Positions 63,133 through 64,000 of a DNA stretch of 64,000 nt are shown in pieces. Each line of letters starts with the position of its first letter. Position 1 is the stretch's first letter. Source of the stretch: Microbacterium sp. SL75 (GTDB lineage Bacteria; Actinomycetota; Actinomycetes; Actinomycetales; Microbacteriaceae); NCBI RefSeq assembly GCF_026625865.1, contig NZ_CP113067.1, positions 1,674,001 to 1,738,000 of the forward strand. The letters run 5' to 3'. The notes beneath the pieces were generated by a model, which was not told where the DNA came from, did no database searches, and was given only the letters and a program-made list of their open reading frames with translations. Both the position numbers and the translations under genes were made by a program.

Positions 63133-63810
63133 ATGTCGGACCCGCTGGACGAACAGCAGATCACCGTCTCGAGTGCGGCCCTGCGAGCGATGCGCGACGA
63201 GTTCCAGCGGTTCCTGATGGAGTACCGCTTCGGGCTCGCCGAGGTCGAGACGAAGATCTCTATCCTGCGCGAAGAGTTTCAAGAGATGCACGCCTACAAC
63301 CCGATCGAGCACGTCTCGAGCCGGGTCAAGTCGCCGGACAGCCTGGTCGACAAGGTCCGCCGCAAGGGCATCGAGACCGACTTCGACTCCATCCGTGCCT
63401 CGATCACCGACATCGCCGGCATCCGGGTCACGTGCAGCTTCATCGACGACGCCTATCGGCTCTCGAACCTGCTGACCCGCCAAGACGACATCACCGTGCG
63501 CGACGTCAAGGACTACATCGCCCAGCCGAAGGCGAACGGTTACAAGAGCCTGCACGTGATCGTGGAGGTACCGGTCTTCTTGTCGACCGGTCGCGTCGAC
63601 GTGCCCGTCGAGGTGCAGTTCCGCACGATCGCCATGGACTTCTGGGCGAGCCTCGAGCACAAGATCTACTACAAGTACGACCGCCTCGTCCCCGACGATC
63701 TGCTCGCCGAGCTCAAGAACGCCGCCGACACCGCCGCCGAGCTCGACACCCGCATGGAGCGGCTCCACCGCGAGATCCGCGGTGCGCACCCCGGAGTGGT
63801 CTCGCTCTGA
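63133..63810 (+). CDS. Small alarmone synthetase (GTP pyrophosphokinase, RelA/SpoT domain)
   Basis: This enzyme makes (p)ppGpp from GTP or GDP and ATP. The 225-aa single-domain protein has the synthetase motifs HVSSRVKSPDSLVDKVRRKG, ITDIAGIRVTCSFIDDAYRL, DYIAQPKANGYKSLHV and VEVQFRTIAMDFWASLEHKIYYK. It lacks HD, TGS and ACT domains, so it is a stand-alone synthetase of the RelQ/RelP kind. Confidence 0.92.
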   Translation: MSDPLDEQQITVSSAALRAMRDEFQRFLMEYRFGLAEVETKISILREEFQEMHAYNPIEHVSSRVKSPDSLVDKVRRKGIETDFDSIRASITDIAGIRVTCSFIDDAYRLSNLLTRQDDITVRDVKDYIAQPKANGYKSLHVIVEVPVFLSTGRVDVPVEVQFRTIAMDFWASLEHKIYYKYDRLVPDDLLAELKNAADTAAELDTRMERLHREIRGAHPGVVSL

Positions 63811-63831
63811 CGCGCGCGACACAATGGAGCG

Positions 63832-64000
63832 ATGAGCGACGACGACTCCCGAGTGGACGAGGTCGCCGCCGAACTCCTCAGCCTCCCGCCCTCGCGTTTC
63901 ACCGCCGCGCGTAACGAACGCGCTGCCGCCGAAGGCGGGGCCGTCGGGCGCAGGGTGGCGAAGCTGCGCAAGCCCACCGTCGCCGCCTGGGCCGTCAACC
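63832..64000 (+). CDS. Conserved hypothetical protein, 3' partial
   Basis: The first 56 residues (VDEVAAELLSLPPSRFTAARNERAAA ... RRVAKLRKPTVAAWAVN) match the N-terminus of a long coiled-coil protein common in Microbacteriaceae and other actinobacteria, of unknown role. The window ends inside the gene. Confidence 0.65.
   Translation, partial: MSDDDSRVDEVAAELLSLPPSRFTAARNERAAAEGGAVGRRVAKLRKPTVAAWAVN

Overview
The window is chromosomal DNA of a high-GC actinobacterium, most likely Microbacterium or a close relative in Microbacteriaceae. The evidence is the GC-rich codon use, the lysS-clpC neighbourhood, an Rv2747-type ArgA, many leaderless starts (TAnnnT 6-7 nt before ATG or GTG), and Microbacteriaceae-type proteins such as DUF4192, DUF3072, DUF1206 and a set of ~105-aa paralogues. 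This is inferred from sequence reading only; no database was searched.

Layout. 1-12 kb is core: lysS (5' end missing, one frameshift), DUF4192, cardiolipin synthase, a lipoprotein, an XRE/DUF2975 pair with three tandem operator-like palindromes, clpC, a broken pyruvate oxidase, argA and an exported domain protein. 12-19 kb is an amine catabolic cluster: ethanolamine-type permease, divergent glutamine-synthetase-like ligase, gamma-glutamyl hydrolase, aldehyde dehydrogenase, SDR and GntR regulator. 19-22.9 kb holds an SseB-like protein, radA, lactate dehydrogenase and tRNA-Ser(CGA).

22.9-38.9 kb looks like an accessory island, bounded by two diverged ~100-bp repeats, the first just after the tRNA. 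It contains truncated genes, a dead IS3-family element, a MarR/MFS/FAD-monooxygenase cassette and another MarR gene. It also holds the most unusual block: an ECF sigma factor fused to membrane segments, an ectodomain and an LAxTG-type C-terminus, followed by four TasA/camelysin-like proteins, an LAITG-anchored protein, an RCC1 beta-propeller and a dedicated ER-type (SipW-like) signal peptidase. Six of these genes are chained by stop/start overlaps. I infer a surface fibre or matrix export system with its own membrane-tethered sigma factor.

39-45 kb encodes a secreted repeat protein and a large LASTG-anchored subtilase, then regulators and small proteins. 46-49.8 kb is an amidase/agmatine deiminase operon with a divergent TetR gene. 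51.3-57.7 kb is a sugar cluster: DeoR, CUT1 ABC transporter, class II ketose-bisphosphate aldolase and an ADP-dependent sugar kinase. 57.7-64 kb has FUSC and alpha/beta-hydrolase proteins, DUF3072, a divergent MarR pair, three ~105-aa paralogues, a small alarmone synthetase and the start of one further gene.
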